A DNA stretch of 33,830 nucleotides from CALMRE01 sp964412895 (GTDB taxonomy: Bacteria; UBP6; UBA1177; JAKLFG01). Below are positions 1-8,461 of the stretch, one piece after another. Both the position numbers and the translations under genes were made by a program. The DNA lies in assembly GCA_964412895.1 (NCBI GenBank), contig CAYPQK010000023.1:1-33830 (forward strand), in the 5' to 3' direction. Below the pieces are notes generated by a model. The model was given only the letters and a program-made list of their open reading frames with translations, was not told the origin of the DNA and did not search any database. The first letter of the stretch is position 1; each line of letters starts with the position of its first letter.

Positions 1-1857
1 GATGTCTATCTTGCTCTCGACGAGGGGAAGCGCGAGTTCGAGAAGGCGGTGGGGAGCGATGTCCCCGAAGACCTCTTCTCGCTTCTGCGGGCCGGATTCT
101 TCTCTGCCGAACTGGAGGATGCCGTTTTTTCGCTCATCGACCGGCTCGACAACTACTATATCGTCCGCGAGGGATTGAGCGACAACTATCGGCTGGACAA
201 GATAGCGGTCAAAAAGGGGGAGACGGTCGCCAAACGGCCCCGCTACCGTGTCATCTCGGCGCAGTCGCTGACGGCCGAGATACAGTACGGGCAGAAGGTC
301 CTGCGGCAGAACGCCGATTTCACCGAAAAAGGGCTGGCGCTCGTCACGGCGGCGGTCCATACCTTCCTGCGCGACAATATCGTGTTCGACGAGAAACTGA
401 CCGAAAAGATGCAGAAAGAGGCGACGCAGGAGACCCCGCCGGTCCTCATAAAGGTCAAGAACGGTGAGATCATCGCGCGGGCCGGCGACACCATTACCAA
501 GCGACAGGTATCGATATTCCGCGATATCGTCGAAAAGAAGAAGGAAAAACCGGTCGTCATCATATTCCTCGAACATCTCGCCTTCATCATGTTCACCGCG
601 GCGGTCAGCTTTTTCTCGTTCCGGCGCAGTGTCAGCAAGTTCAGCGTCCGCAACAAGGATATCCTGCTGATGTCGTTCCTCGCCCTGCTGACGGTGCTCC
701 TGACCTACGGCATCACCTCGATATCGGTCCCGTTCTCGCAGTGGATGGGGAATATCGACGCGCGCGTTTTCAACTTCCTCCTGCCGTTCCCGTTCATCGT
801 GGCGACGGTACGCCTGCTCGTCAATACCGAGACGGCGCTCTTCTTCATCATCACGACGACCCTTCTTTTCGCCAATGTGTTCCCCGACAACTACTATTTC
901 CCCGCCTACTATACGATATCGGCGCTGTTCTATCTGTTCCTCATCACTCATATCGACCGGCGCAGTCATGCCCTGCGGGTGAGCCTGTCGCTTTCGGGAC
1001 TCCAGCTCATCCTCGCGCTCCTCATTTTCCTGATGGACAGCACCCTGCCGCAGGAGAACCTGCTGCGTGGCCTCGCGGTCGCCTTCTCCAGCGGCATCAT
1101 ATCGGCGCTCCTGCTGCTGGGCCTTATCCCGCTGTGGGAGGGACTGTTCGGCTACACCACCGACATCACCTACCTTGAACTCACCTCGATGCAGCATCCG
1201 CTTATGGCGCGGCTGGTCACCGAGGCGAACGGCTCCTACCAGCACAGTCTCATGGTCGGCGTGATGGTCGAAGAGGCGGCGCGCCGTATCCGCGCCAATC
1301 CGCTCGCCTGCAAGGTGATGGCCTACTATCACGATATCGGCAAACTGCACGGTCCCTATTATTACTCGGAGAATCAGGCGGGGCAGAATATCCATGACAC
1401 CCTTTCGCCGATAGAGTCGACCCGTATCATCATCAACCATGTGACGCATGGGGTGGAGCTGGCCCGTTCCTATAAACTGGGAGAGAAGATAGAGGACGCC
1501 ATCCAGCAGCACCACGGGACCTCGTTCGTGAAGTACTTCCATGACAAGGCGCTCCAGCAGGATCCGCAGGCGCCTGCGGCGCAGTACCGCTATCCGGGGC
1601 CGAAACCGCATTCGAAGGATGTGGCGCTCATCATGCTCGCCGACAGCACCGAGGCGGCGATCCGCAGTATGAAGGAGAAGAACCTCCAGAAGATAACCGA
1701 CGGCGTGCATAACATCATCGGCCGTATCATGGCCGACGGACAGCTCTCCGAATGTAACCTGACGATGCGCGACCTGTCGACCATAGAGGACAGTTTCATC
1801 AAGACGCTTACCGGGCAGTACCATGCCCGCGTCGAATATCAACAGCCGGTCGCCTGA
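1..1857 (+). CDS. pgpH: 7TM-HD family cyclic-di-AMP phosphodiesterase (PgpH/YqfF-like), 5' end missing
   Basis: The frame is open from base 1, so the gene begins upstream; the GTG at 49 is an internal valine, not a start. The visible part has the end of an extracytoplasmic 7TMR-HDED region (to about codon 180), then a run of hydrophobic segments (about codons 185-390) and a cytoplasmic HD domain. The HD signature is clear: a His in SYQHSLMV (codon 415), the HD pair in YYHDIGKLHG (codons 444-445), and later QQHHG. In Firmicutes, proteins of this architecture hydrolyse cyclic di-AMP; that substrate is assumed here from the family. It is followed after four bases by ybeY, then lnt, a grouping common in proteobacteria-like genomes. 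Family assignment is secure; exact nucleotide specificity is inference. Confidence 0.92.
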   Translation, partial: DVYLALDEGKREFEKAVGSDVPEDLFSLLRAGFFSAELEDAVFSLIDRLDNYYIVREGLSDNYRLDKIAVKKGETVAKRPRYRVISAQSLTAEIQYGQKVLRQNADFTEKGLALVTAAVHTFLRDNIVFDEKLTEKMQKEATQETPPVLIKVKNGEIIARAGDTITKRQVSIFRDIVEKKKEKPVVIIFLEHLAFIMFTAAVSFFSFRRSVSKFSVRNKDILLMSFLALLTVLLTYGITSISVPFSQWMGNIDARVFNFLLPFPFIVATVRLLVNTETALFFIITTTLLFANVFPDNYYFPAYYTISALFYLFLITHIDRRSHALRVSLSLSGLQLILALLIFLMDSTLPQENLLRGLAVAFSSGIISALLLLGLIPLWEGLFGYTTDITYLELTSMQHPLMARLVTEANGSYQHSLMVGVMVEEAARRIRANPLACKVMAYYHDIGKLHGPYYYSENQAGQNIHDTLSPIESTRIIINHVTHGVELARSYKLGEKIEDAIQQHHGTSFVKYFHDKALQQDPQAPAAQYRYPGPKPHSKDVALIMLADSTEAAIRSMKEKNLQKITDGVHNIIGRIMADGQLSECNLTMRDLSTIEDSFIKTLTGQYHARVEYQQPVA

Positions 1858-1861
1858 CGCC

Positions 1862-2314
1862 ATGAGGATATCGATCGCCGCCGCCAACGCCCGTCCCGCT
1901 CTTGACCGGGCGGCCATCCTGCGGGTGGTCAAGGCGACGCTCGCGGCCGAGGGTCTGCGCGCCGCCGATCCGTGGGAGGTCGCGCTCCGTTTCACCGACA
2001 GCGCCGAAATGCGCGCCGTGAACCGTGAATGGCGCGGCATCGACCGGGCGACCGATGTCATATCGTTCCCCGCGTCGGAAGGGGAGGGAGGCGAGTACGC
2101 CGGATTCCTTTTGGGCGACCTCATCATCGCGCCGGAGCTGGTCGCGACCCACGCGAAGCAGTACCGGACGACCGCGGAGCGCGAAACGGCCTTCGTGATA
2201 GTCCACGGCCTGTTGCATCTGCTCGGCTACGATCACGGCACCCCCGCACAGCGTCGTCATATGCAGGAACGGCAGAACGCCATCATGGAACGGACCGGTC
2301 ATGGCGCGGCGTAA
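1862..2314 (+). CDS. ybeY: Endoribonuclease YbeY (rRNA maturation factor)
   Basis: A protein of about 150 residues with the zinc-binding signature HGLLHLLGYDH near the C-terminus and the upstream family motif RATDVISFP. YbeY is a metal-dependent endoribonuclease acting in 16S rRNA 3'-end maturation and ribosome quality control. I chose the ATG at 1862, four bases after the pgpH stop, because family alignment starts there (MRISIAAANARP); an in-frame ATG at 1823 would add 13 residues overlapping pgpH. No strong ribosome-binding site precedes either start, so coupling to upstream translation is likely. The 3' end overlaps lnt by 14 bases, supporting one operon. Confidence 0.94.
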   Translation: MRISIAAANARPALDRAAILRVVKATLAAEGLRAADPWEVALRFTDSAEMRAVNREWRGIDRATDVISFPASEGEGGEYAGFLLGDLIIAPELVATHAKQYRTTAERETAFVIVHGLLHLLGYDHGTPAQRRHMQERQNAIMERTGHGAA

Positions 2315-3899
2315 CCTCATCACCGCGCTTCTGGGCGTCGCCTACATCGTTTTCTACGCGCTCAGTTTTCCGCTGGTCATACCCGGCACCGACGAGCCGA
2401 TACTTCTGCACCGACTGTTCGGCGCCTATACCGTCTATTTCGTTTTTCCCTTCCTCTTCGCCTTCCTGTCGCGTTTCGAGACTTTCCGCGCCCGCTACCT
2501 GTGGGGCTGGTTCGTCTGTTCGATCGCGAGCCTGCTGGTCTTCTACTGGGCCTTTTTCGCGATACACACCTACGGCGGGGTGAGTCCCTTCTTCACGCTG
2601 TTACTGCTCATCGGCATGATGGGAGGCGAATCGTTCCTCTTCTGGTCGCCCTTCATTGCGCTGTGGCACTGGCTGGAGAAGCGGGGAAAAGCGACACCCG
2701 CGCTGGTCGCCGGCATCTGGACCTGCATCGAGGCGTCGCGCAGTTTCTTCCCGGTCGACTTCTTCTGGTCGGCCATCGGCCATTCGCAGTACGACAACCT
2801 TTTCTTCATCCAGTGGGCCGCCGTCGGATCGAATTATATCCTTTCCTTCTTCATCGTCTGGGTATCGACATTGGTCTACGGCTGGGCGGTCCGCAAGGAA
2901 CAGCGGATACGCGAAACGGCCGCCTGTCTGATATTCTTCCTTGTTATGGGCACTTACGGATTATTGCGTCTCAACGAAGTGCATAATACGGCGCCGGTGC
3001 GTTATGTGAAGACGGCGCTCCTCCAGCCGAACATCGGACAGGAGATCATCAACGCGAAGGGCGATCAGGCGACCATGATCGTCGACCGCTTCACCGCGAT
3101 GTTGAAAAAGGTGCCGAAGGACACCGATCTGGTCGTCTGGCACGAAGCGGCGATGCCGGTGCGGGTGCCGCGCGGCTTCACCGATTTCAACCGGCTCTGG
3201 AACAAGTTCTTCCCCGACGCGCCGCAGTTCCCCAAACAGATCATCGGACTCGATATCGTCGACATCTCGAACCCGGACGATTTCAAGTACTACAACGCGG
3301 CCGGATTCATCGAGAACGGGAAGATAGCGAAGCTCTACGACAAGATAAAACTGGCCCCCTTCGGCGAATATCTGCCGTGGAGCGACCTGATGGAGTCGAT
3401 AGGGCTGACGACGCTGGTCCCCAGTACCGTCGGCGCCTTCCAGCGCGGCACCGAATTCACCGTCTACGACTTCGGTTTCGCGAAGGCATCCATCCTCATC
3501 TGTTACGACGGCACCTTCTCGGAGAATGTGCGCGGTTTCGTCCTGAATGGATCGGATCTCATCGTCAGCATCACCAACGACGCGTGGTTCGGCTACAGTT
3601 CGGCCGCCGCCCAGCACATGAGCTTCTATAATTTCCGTGCCGTGGAAACGGGGCGTACCATCATCCGCGCCGCCAACATCGGCATATCGGGCGTGGTCCT
3701 GCCCGACGGCACGATGCCGGTCCGCACGCCGATCTTCACCGAGGCGCTCCTGCTCGAAACGGTTCCCATCTACCATATCGATACGCCCTATCTGCGGTGG
3801 GGGAATTTCTTCATCTGGTCGCTGGCGGCGGGAAGCATCGCGTGGCTGGCGTATCTTTTCATGCAGGGTCGCCGGGAAAAGAAGGCGAAGAAGAAGTAG
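2301..3899 (+). CDS. lnt: Apolipoprotein N-acyltransferase
   Basis: A 532-residue protein with several N-terminal membrane helices (about residues 5-210) and a periplasmic nitrilase-like domain. The Glu-Lys-Cys catalytic triad is visible: E282 in WHEAAMP, K348 in YDKIKLAPFGEYLP and C401 in ILICYDG. The motif NDAWFG and the RAVETGR region fit the family. Lnt adds the third acyl chain to lipoproteins in the inner membrane, the last step before Lol sorting. The window encodes ten predicted lipoproteins, so the enzyme has many local clients, although lnt is normally a single housekeeping gene. It overlaps ybeY by 14 bases. A hydrophobic last helix and a Lys-rich tail end the protein. Confidence 0.93.
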   Translation: MARRNLITALLGVAYIVFYALSFPLVIPGTDEPILLHRLFGAYTVYFVFPFLFAFLSRFETFRARYLWGWFVCSIASLLVFYWAFFAIHTYGGVSPFFTLLLLIGMMGGESFLFWSPFIALWHWLEKRGKATPALVAGIWTCIEASRSFFPVDFFWSAIGHSQYDNLFFIQWAAVGSNYILSFFIVWVSTLVYGWAVRKEQRIRETAACLIFFLVMGTYGLLRLNEVHNTAPVRYVKTALLQPNIGQEIINAKGDQATMIVDRFTAMLKKVPKDTDLVVWHEAAMPVRVPRGFTDFNRLWNKFFPDAPQFPKQIIGLDIVDISNPDDFKYYNAAGFIENGKIAKLYDKIKLAPFGEYLPWSDLMESIGLTTLVPSTVGAFQRGTEFTVYDFGFAKASILICYDGTFSENVRGFVLNGSDLIVSITNDAWFGYSSAAAQHMSFYNFRAVETGRTIIRAANIGISGVVLPDGTMPVRTPIFTEALLLETVPIYHIDTPYLRWGNFFIWSLAAGSIAWLAYLFMQGRREKKAKKK

Positions 3900-3916
3900 G
3901 CCGATCGGCCCGTGGG

Positions 3917-4705
3917 TCAGTAGCAATAACCTTGGATACAGGGCATGCCGCTGCAGCAGGTGTCCTTCGCGGCGCATTTATCGCCGGCCGGCACGCACTC
4001 CATCACATTGACCATCATGAGCGCGGAACCGCCCGGGCACTGCGTGTCGTCGATGCAGAGATAGCCGGTCTCGGCGGTGCATTCGAAACAGGAGGAACGC
4101 GGGCTGTACGAATTGTAGGTCTGGCACTTGGTCTCGCCGACCTTGCAGGCGGCCGTCACGCATTGGGTGCCGTTCATGTAGACTTCGCCTTGGGAACAGA
4201 TGCCGCAGACATTGAGCGTGCCGGTCGTGGCGCACTTGAGCCCGAGGAGTCCCTTGTCGGCGTAACAGCAGCCCGACGGGCAGTTGGTCTCATTGCAGGC
4301 CCCTTCCGAGGCGGCGGTGTTCAGGCAACGGCCCAGTTTTGTGTTGCAGGTGGTGTTCGCGTAGTTCGTGCAGTCGCCGTCACTCTCGCAGCCTTGGGCG
4401 CACTTCGCCTTCACGCAGATGTAGGGTGCGCCGCAGTCGGAGTCGAGTTTACAATTGGTGCCGATAATATCGTTATCGGGCGTTTCTCCGCCGTCGTCAA
4501 CCGGTTCGGTGCCGTCGTCGGTGATACCCGGATCGGCATCGTCGGGGATGTTGTTGTCATCGACCGGCGGGAGATCCTGTTCCTTCGTGTCGATATCCTT
4601 TTCGGTCAATCCGGTATCGACCGCGTAGGGGACCGGGTTGTTGTCGGAACAGGCCGCGATGAAGAACATCGTGACAAAAAAAGCGCAAACCATCATCTTT
4701 CTCAT
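3917..4705 (-). CDS. Cys-rich lipoprotein with acidic linker, function unknown
   Basis: A signal peptide (MRKMMVCAFFVTMFFIAAC) with lipobox IAAC gives a mature N-terminal lipidated Cys followed by Ser, which by the E. coli rule favours export to the outer membrane. An Asp/Pro-rich linker (about residues 25-80) leads to a domain with many cysteines. It includes C-x5-C-x5-C-x4-C (NCKLDSDC...), the same spacing as the small module of the lipoproteins at 23585-33830. The C-terminus is CCSGMPCIQGYCY. The start at 4705 is fixed by AAAGGAGG six bases upstream; an ATG at 4723 lies upstream of that site. It lies 97 bases downstream of the beta-propeller gene and has its own promoter candidate. No enzymatic motif is seen. 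Confidence 0.85.
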   Translation of the reverse strand: MRKMMVCAFFVTMFFIAACSDNNPVPYAVDTGLTEKDIDTKEQDLPPVDDNNIPDDADPGITDDGTEPVDDGGETPDNDIIGTNCKLDSDCGAPYICVKAKCAQGCESDGDCTNYANTTCNTKLGRCLNTAASEGACNETNCPSGCCYADKGLLGLKCATTGTLNVCGICSQGEVYMNGTQCVTAACKVGETKCQTYNSYSPRSSCFECTAETGYLCIDDTQCPGGSALMMVNVMECVPAGDKCAAKDTCCSGMPCIQGYCY

Positions 4706-4710
4706 AGTAG

Positions 4711-4718
4711 CCTCCTTT
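4711..4718 (-). promoter_or_regulatory. Shine-Dalgarno site deciding the 4705 start
   Basis: On the minus strand AAAGGAGG is followed by a 5-base spacer and ATGAGAAAG. It sits between two in-frame ATGs and excludes the upstream one at 4723 as the main start. Confidence 0.85.
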
Positions 4719-4749
4719 AGCATAACGCTTGTCGTCGCCTCTGGTTAAA

Positions 4750-4777
4750 TAGACCGGGGAGAGCTCGGGGAAGTTTC
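4750..4777 (-). promoter_or_regulatory. Candidate ECF-type promoter for the 4705 lipoprotein gene
   Basis: Read on the minus strand, GAAACTT (4777-4771) and GTCTA (4754-4750) are separated by 16 bases, close to the RpoE-like pattern GGAACTT-N16-GTCTA. It lies about 45 bases before the start codon. The ECF factor that would read it is not known; the factor encoded at 8462-9028 is a candidate because its operon lies directly upstream. Confidence 0.4.
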
Positions 4778-4802
4778 GGTCGGCGGAGAAAAATATCGAC
4801 GG

Positions 4803-6209
4803 TTATTCGATCGGATGGAAAAGGACGAAAATATCGTAGCCGCCGGCATTCTCTTTGCCCAGATCGCCTGCGGTCCAGCCCGATACGATGAGCCAGCCGT
4901 CCGCTATGCGCAACGACTGCGCCATGTCCTCCTCCGGCGTGCCGTAGAGGACGGTCCACTGTTCGACGCCGTCGGGAGAGAAGGCGGTCAGGAAGATATC
5001 GCTCGAACCTTTATTGGCGATGCCGCCGAGCGATCCATTGGTGAAACCGGCGGCATAGGCGGTGCCGTCGGGACCGACCGTCACGGCGTAGGTCATATCG
5101 TCGCTCTCGCTGCCCCACTGGTAGGTCCAGAGTTGTTCGCCCGCAGCGGAGAATTTCACGAGAAAACAGTCTTCGCCGCCGATATTCGAGAAGCCGCCTA
5201 TGCCGCCGGTGGTGGCGCCGCCGACGAAGACCGAGCCGTCGGGACCGATGGCGACCGAGTAGGATTTATCCTCGCTGTCCGATCCCCACTGTCGGGTCCA
5301 TTCGATGCTCCCGGCGGGGCTTATCAGCGAGAGGAACAGGTCGTTGCCATTGAGGTTCGGTTCCGTATCGACGAGATTGCCGTAGGTCCAGCCGGTGACA
5401 TAGATGCCGGCCGTGCTTTCGGCGGCGACACTGTAGCCGACATCGATCAGGCCGCTGCCCCACTGCGTGCTCCACACCTCGCCGCCGGCGTTGTCGAAGC
5501 GGGAGAGGAAGATGTCGCTGAGTCCCTGATTGCTGCCGATCCCGACAACACCCCATGTCCAACCGGTGACATAGGCGTTGCCCTGCTTGTCCACCGAAAC
5601 ACCGGAGGGATATTCCTGTTCGAAAGAGCCCCATTCTCTGCTCCACTGTTCGGCGCCGTCAGCGGTGTGGCGCGAGATGAACATGCGACCGATGGTGGCA
5701 CCGGTAAAGGGATCGACTATCGCATCGCGTCGACCCGACAGATAGAGCGATCCGCTCTGGTCGATGGCCAGCGTGGAACCCTGATCGAAATTCGTCGTGC
5801 CCCACTGTTTTGTCCACTGGAACTCGCGGTCTGGTCCGATCTTGGTGAGGAACAGGTCGCTGGAGCCGGCGTTCTGGTTGCCGAACAGTTCGCCGGTGGT
5901 GCCGCCGGTCACGAAAACGCTGCCGTCGGCGGCCGGTTCAGCCACCGTGCCGGCGTCATCGCCCGTGGATCCCCACTGGATGATGAGCGGTTGAGGAGGC
6001 ATATCGGCATCGACATCGGCGTCGGGGATATCGTTCTCTTCCCAGATGCCGTCGGTATCGTCGTCGGGCAGGATCTCGGTGTCGGCCGGTTCAAGGTCGG
6101 GGAGGTCGAGCCAGCCGCAGGGTTTCGACCGTTCCACCGGCCCGGGGCAGGCGGTCAGAAGGAGCAGGACGGCACATGCCGCTGACAGCGGATACCACGC
6201 CGGTCTCAT
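4803..6209 (-). CDS. Seven-repeat SBBP beta-propeller lipoprotein
   Basis: A 468-residue lipoprotein: lipobox LLTAC near residue 21, an acidic linker to about residue 72, then seven tandem repeats to the end. Each repeat contains a QWG(S/T) or related motif followed by D-rich turns and G-x-x-Y/V-V-x-G strands (QWGSTGDD, QWGTTNFD, EWGSFEQE, QWGSGLID, QWGSDSED, QWGSESDD, LYGTPEED). Seven copies match the seven blades expected of an SBBP-type propeller. The fold points to a protein- or ligand-binding surface role; no catalytic motif is seen. The ATG is preceded by GAAGGAG at seven bases and overlaps the stop of the upstream beta-barrel gene as ATGA, so the two are probably translationally coupled. 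Confidence 0.9.
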   Translation of the reverse strand: MRPAWYPLSAACAVLLLLTACPGPVERSKPCGWLDLPDLEPADTEILPDDDTDGIWEENDIPDADVDADMPPQPLIIQWGSTGDDAGTVAEPAADGSVFVTGGTTGELFGNQNAGSSDLFLTKIGPDREFQWTKQWGTTNFDQGSTLAIDQSGSLYLSGRRDAIVDPFTGATIGRMFISRHTADGAEQWSREWGSFEQEYPSGVSVDKQGNAYVTGWTWGVVGIGSNQGLSDIFLSRFDNAGGEVWSTQWGSGLIDVGYSVAAESTAGIYVTGWTYGNLVDTEPNLNGNDLFLSLISPAGSIEWTRQWGSDSEDKSYSVAIGPDGSVFVGGATTGGIGGFSNIGGEDCFLVKFSAAGEQLWTYQWGSESDDMTYAVTVGPDGTAYAAGFTNGSLGGIANKGSSDIFLTAFSPDGVEQWTVLYGTPEEDMAQSLRIADGWLIVSGWTAGDLGKENAGGYDIFVLFHPIE

Positions 6210-7201
6210 TTCGGTTCTCCTTCATAGTGAGCGGTGAACTCAAGCCGGACCGTATGCCGATCCATGGTGTAGTCGAGATAGGCGCCTTTACTGCGGCTGA
6301 AATTCGAGAAGATGTAGCGGTAGGAATAATTGAGGGAAAGCGATATGTTGCCGGTTATTTCCCAGAGCACCTGTGCCGACAGCGAGGGGATATGCTCCCG
6401 GCGCCGTTCTTTGAACCCGTTGTCGGTATTGTGGTCATCGCCCAGCCATTCCATGTAGGCGTAGCGTAGCGTGCCCTTCAGGAACACCGGCGCCGCGTCG
6501 TATTTACCTTCCAAGAAAAGATAGGGTTTCACCGACGAGTTGTTGATGGAGAGGGTGCAGGAACGGTTCTCTTCGTTACAGGAGGTGATCACCTCGGGGC
6601 GGAAGAAATAGCCTTCGAAGCCGGTGCCGAACTTCAGGTAGTCGGTGTAGGGGGTGGGATAGTAGAAATAGCCCGCTTCGATACCGACGGCGGGTCCGGT
6701 CATATAGCGCAGTTCCTCGTCGAACCCGGTGAAGTAGCCGGTCTTGACCGTGCTGTAGAGCGCATGGTCGTTGGAGATGTCCCAGAACAAGTCGCCCGTG
6801 ACGAACAGGTCGAGGAACATGTTGCGCATATGGAGATAATTCTCGGCGGTATGGTGTGCCTGTAGCACCAGATCGAGCGAAAGATCGTCGCGCGGTTCTC
6901 CGTGCCAGCCCAGCTCGAAGAAGGTGTTGAGGCGCGATTTCTCGGGGACATTGAGGCCGGTGTCCGAGGAGAGGGAAAAAGCGGTGGAGAAATCGTCGGT
7001 ATCTCCAAAGGCGTATTCGACCGCCGCTTCGTTATGAATGAAGACTCCCTGTCGTTTGCCCATGGCGACCTGATCGTCGATGGAAAGATGTTCGATGTTG
7101 CTGTCGTAAAAACCGGCCACGCTGCCCTGCGCCGAGAAGCGGTCGGCAAAAAGAAGGGAGGGGAGCGCTATAAATATAAATGGAAGCAGAAACCTATTCA
7201 A
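6206..7201 (-). CDS. Probable outer-membrane beta-barrel protein
   Basis: I place the start at a TTG (7201-7199) inside the stop region of the preceding gene (TTGAATAG). This gives a clean signal peptide (MNRFLLPFIFIALPSLLFA) directly at the N-terminus; the longer open frame to 7309 would add 36 basic, non-homologous-looking residues. The mature part is about 310 residues of alternating polar/aromatic strands with Tyr/Phe-rich edges (for example GYFTGFDEELRYMTG, LNYSYRYIFSNF), typical of outer-membrane barrels, with one Cys pair in the middle (TSCNEENRSCTL). It overlaps the beta-propeller lipoprotein gene by four bases. Within the sigma operon it is the likely outer-membrane partner of that lipoprotein. 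No named family recognised. Confidence 0.78.
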   Translation of the reverse strand: MNRFLLPFIFIALPSLLFADRFSAQGSVAGFYDSNIEHLSIDDQVAMGKRQGVFIHNEAAVEYAFGDTDDFSTAFSLSSDTGLNVPEKSRLNTFFELGWHGEPRDDLSLDLVLQAHHTAENYLHMRNMFLDLFVTGDLFWDISNDHALYSTVKTGYFTGFDEELRYMTGPAVGIEAGYFYYPTPYTDYLKFGTGFEGYFFRPEVITSCNEENRSCTLSINNSSVKPYLFLEGKYDAAPVFLKGTLRYAYMEWLGDDHNTDNGFKERRREHIPSLSAQVLWEITGNISLSLNYSYRYIFSNFSRSKGAYLDYTMDRHTVRLEFTAHYEGEPK

Positions 7202-7706
7202 CGCGGCGGTTGTTATAATTCCGCTCCTTCCGTCCTTCACGCAGGGTGTCACGCCGCTCCTTCTTTCGTTTACCGGCGCTATCGTCGTCGGTTTCCTCTT
7301 CTTTGTCAATTTTTGAGGGCGGCTGAACTATCGGCGGCGGCGTCACGGGTGCCGTCGGTTTCTTCGCGACGGCCGGCGGGGTCTTCACGACCGGCGGTGT
7401 CTCTTCGACCGGCGCGATGTTCTTCTTTTCGACCGGCGCAACAGCGCGTCTCGTGACGGTGCGATTGACCGGCGTGATCCGCTGTTTTACGGAGTAGGGG
7501 GGCGTGGCGAGGATATCGGCATCGGGTTCCGCCGCCGTGTCGGGTTCCGCCTTTTTCTCCTGCGGCGGGAGGAAGCGCATCTCCCAGCCGGGGGCGGTAA
7601 GTCCTTCGACGATACGGACGGAACTTCCCCGTATCGGATCGCTTTTCGCAAAGAGCGGCAGCGTGATAAGAAAAAGAATAGCCGCGAGGCTAATTGATCT
7701 GCACAT
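7194..7706 (-). CDS. Small secreted Pro/Lys/Val-rich protein of the sigma operon
   Basis: 170 residues. The N-terminus is a cleavable signal peptide (MCRSISLAAILFLITLPLFA) without a lipobox. A short region to about residue 50 (containing RIVEGLTAPGWEMRFLPP) is followed by a disordered stretch with repeated TPPVV/APV/KKP motifs (about residues 85-130) and a very basic tail (GKRKKERRDTLREGRKERN). The composition suggests a periplasmic extended linker or spacer, perhaps spanning the periplasm or touching peptidoglycan; that is inference. It overlaps the anti-sigma gene by 17 bases at one end and the barrel gene start by 8 bases at the other. I do not recognise a family. Confidence 0.75.
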   Translation of the reverse strand: MCRSISLAAILFLITLPLFAKSDPIRGSSVRIVEGLTAPGWEMRFLPPQEKKAEPDTAAEPDADILATPPYSVKQRITPVNRTVTRRAVAPVEKKNIAPVEETPPVVKTPPAVAKKPTAPVTPPPIVQPPSKIDKEEETDDDSAGKRKKERRDTLREGRKERNYNNRRVE

Positions 7707-8424
7707 CCAGTGCCTCAGGTTTCAGGCGGTACTGGGCGATCACGACCTTGTAGCCGTCGGCCGAGAGGATGACGCGGTGCCGGTGCCGCAGACCCTCGTA
7801 TTCGGCGGTCGTGGCGATGCGCCAGACCCCTTTCTGAGCGACCGTGACGGCGAAGGGCACCGCGTTCTTGCCCTTTTTGAGCGGGCCTGACCAACTGAGG
7901 GTCTTCCGGGATGAGATATCGGGACGGGAACTGTAGAACGAGATGCCCGACTCCAGCTCGATGGTCACCGTCACCGCCGCGATGTCGCGGTCTGCCTCGT
8001 ATTCGAGTTCGATGGTGACCGGTCCGCCGGCCGCTACTTCGGCCTGCGAGATGAGCGTCCCCTCGTCGGGATCGGCGGTGTCCTTCGCAAGATAGAGCGT
8101 GGCGGCGAATACAACGACGAAAAGCGCCATAAATCCGGCAAACACCGGCCGCGCGAAAAGGGAGAACCGTTTCGGGCCCTCTGTGCGCTGCTGTTGCGCC
8201 GTAACGAGTTTCAGATGGAGCGCTTCGTCGAAGGAGGAAGGCACCGGCACCGGACGGGTCCGGAGGTCGGCCGCGTTCTTTTTGAGCGACCGGGCGACCG
8301 CGAGCTCTTCGGCGCAGGCGGGACAGGAGGCGCAGTGTTCCTGCAACCTTTTTTCCCCTGCATCGTCCAGCAGGCCGTTAAGCCAACCGACGATAAGCTC
8401 TTGATAACCGGAACATTCTCTCAT
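7690..8424 (-). CDS. Anti-sigma factor with zinc-finger (zf-HC2-like) domain
   Basis: The cytoplasmic N-terminus carries HCASCPAC (H-x3-C-x2-C pattern with upstream Cys), the signature of zinc-binding anti-sigma domains. A single membrane segment (FAGFMALFVVVFAATLYLA) follows at about residues 102-120, then an extracytoplasmic beta-rich domain of about 120 residues that would sense the signal. It follows the ECF sigma gene by 37 bases, so it most probably binds and inhibits that sigma factor. The start is set at the ATG at 8424, preceded by AGGTGAG at four bases; an in-frame GTG at 8433 has no good ribosome-binding site. Confidence 0.9.
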   Translation of the reverse strand: MRECSGYQELIVGWLNGLLDDAGEKRLQEHCASCPACAEELAVARSLKKNAADLRTRPVPVPSSFDEALHLKLVTAQQQRTEGPKRFSLFARPVFAGFMALFVVVFAATLYLAKDTADPDEGTLISQAEVAAGGPVTIELEYEADRDIAAVTVTIELESGISFYSSRPDISSRKTLSWSGPLKKGKNAVPFAVTVAQKGVWRIATTAEYEGLRHRHRVILSADGYKVVIAQYRLKPEALDVQIN

Positions 8425-8461
8425 CTTTCTCACCTTGTGGACACCATAATAGACCGGACCA

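Noticed and set aside
3899..3910. Palindrome GGCCGATCGGCC between lnt and the convergent lipoprotein gene as a bidirectional terminator
   Set aside because: The stem would be only four base pairs with a four-base loop and there is no T-run on either strand.
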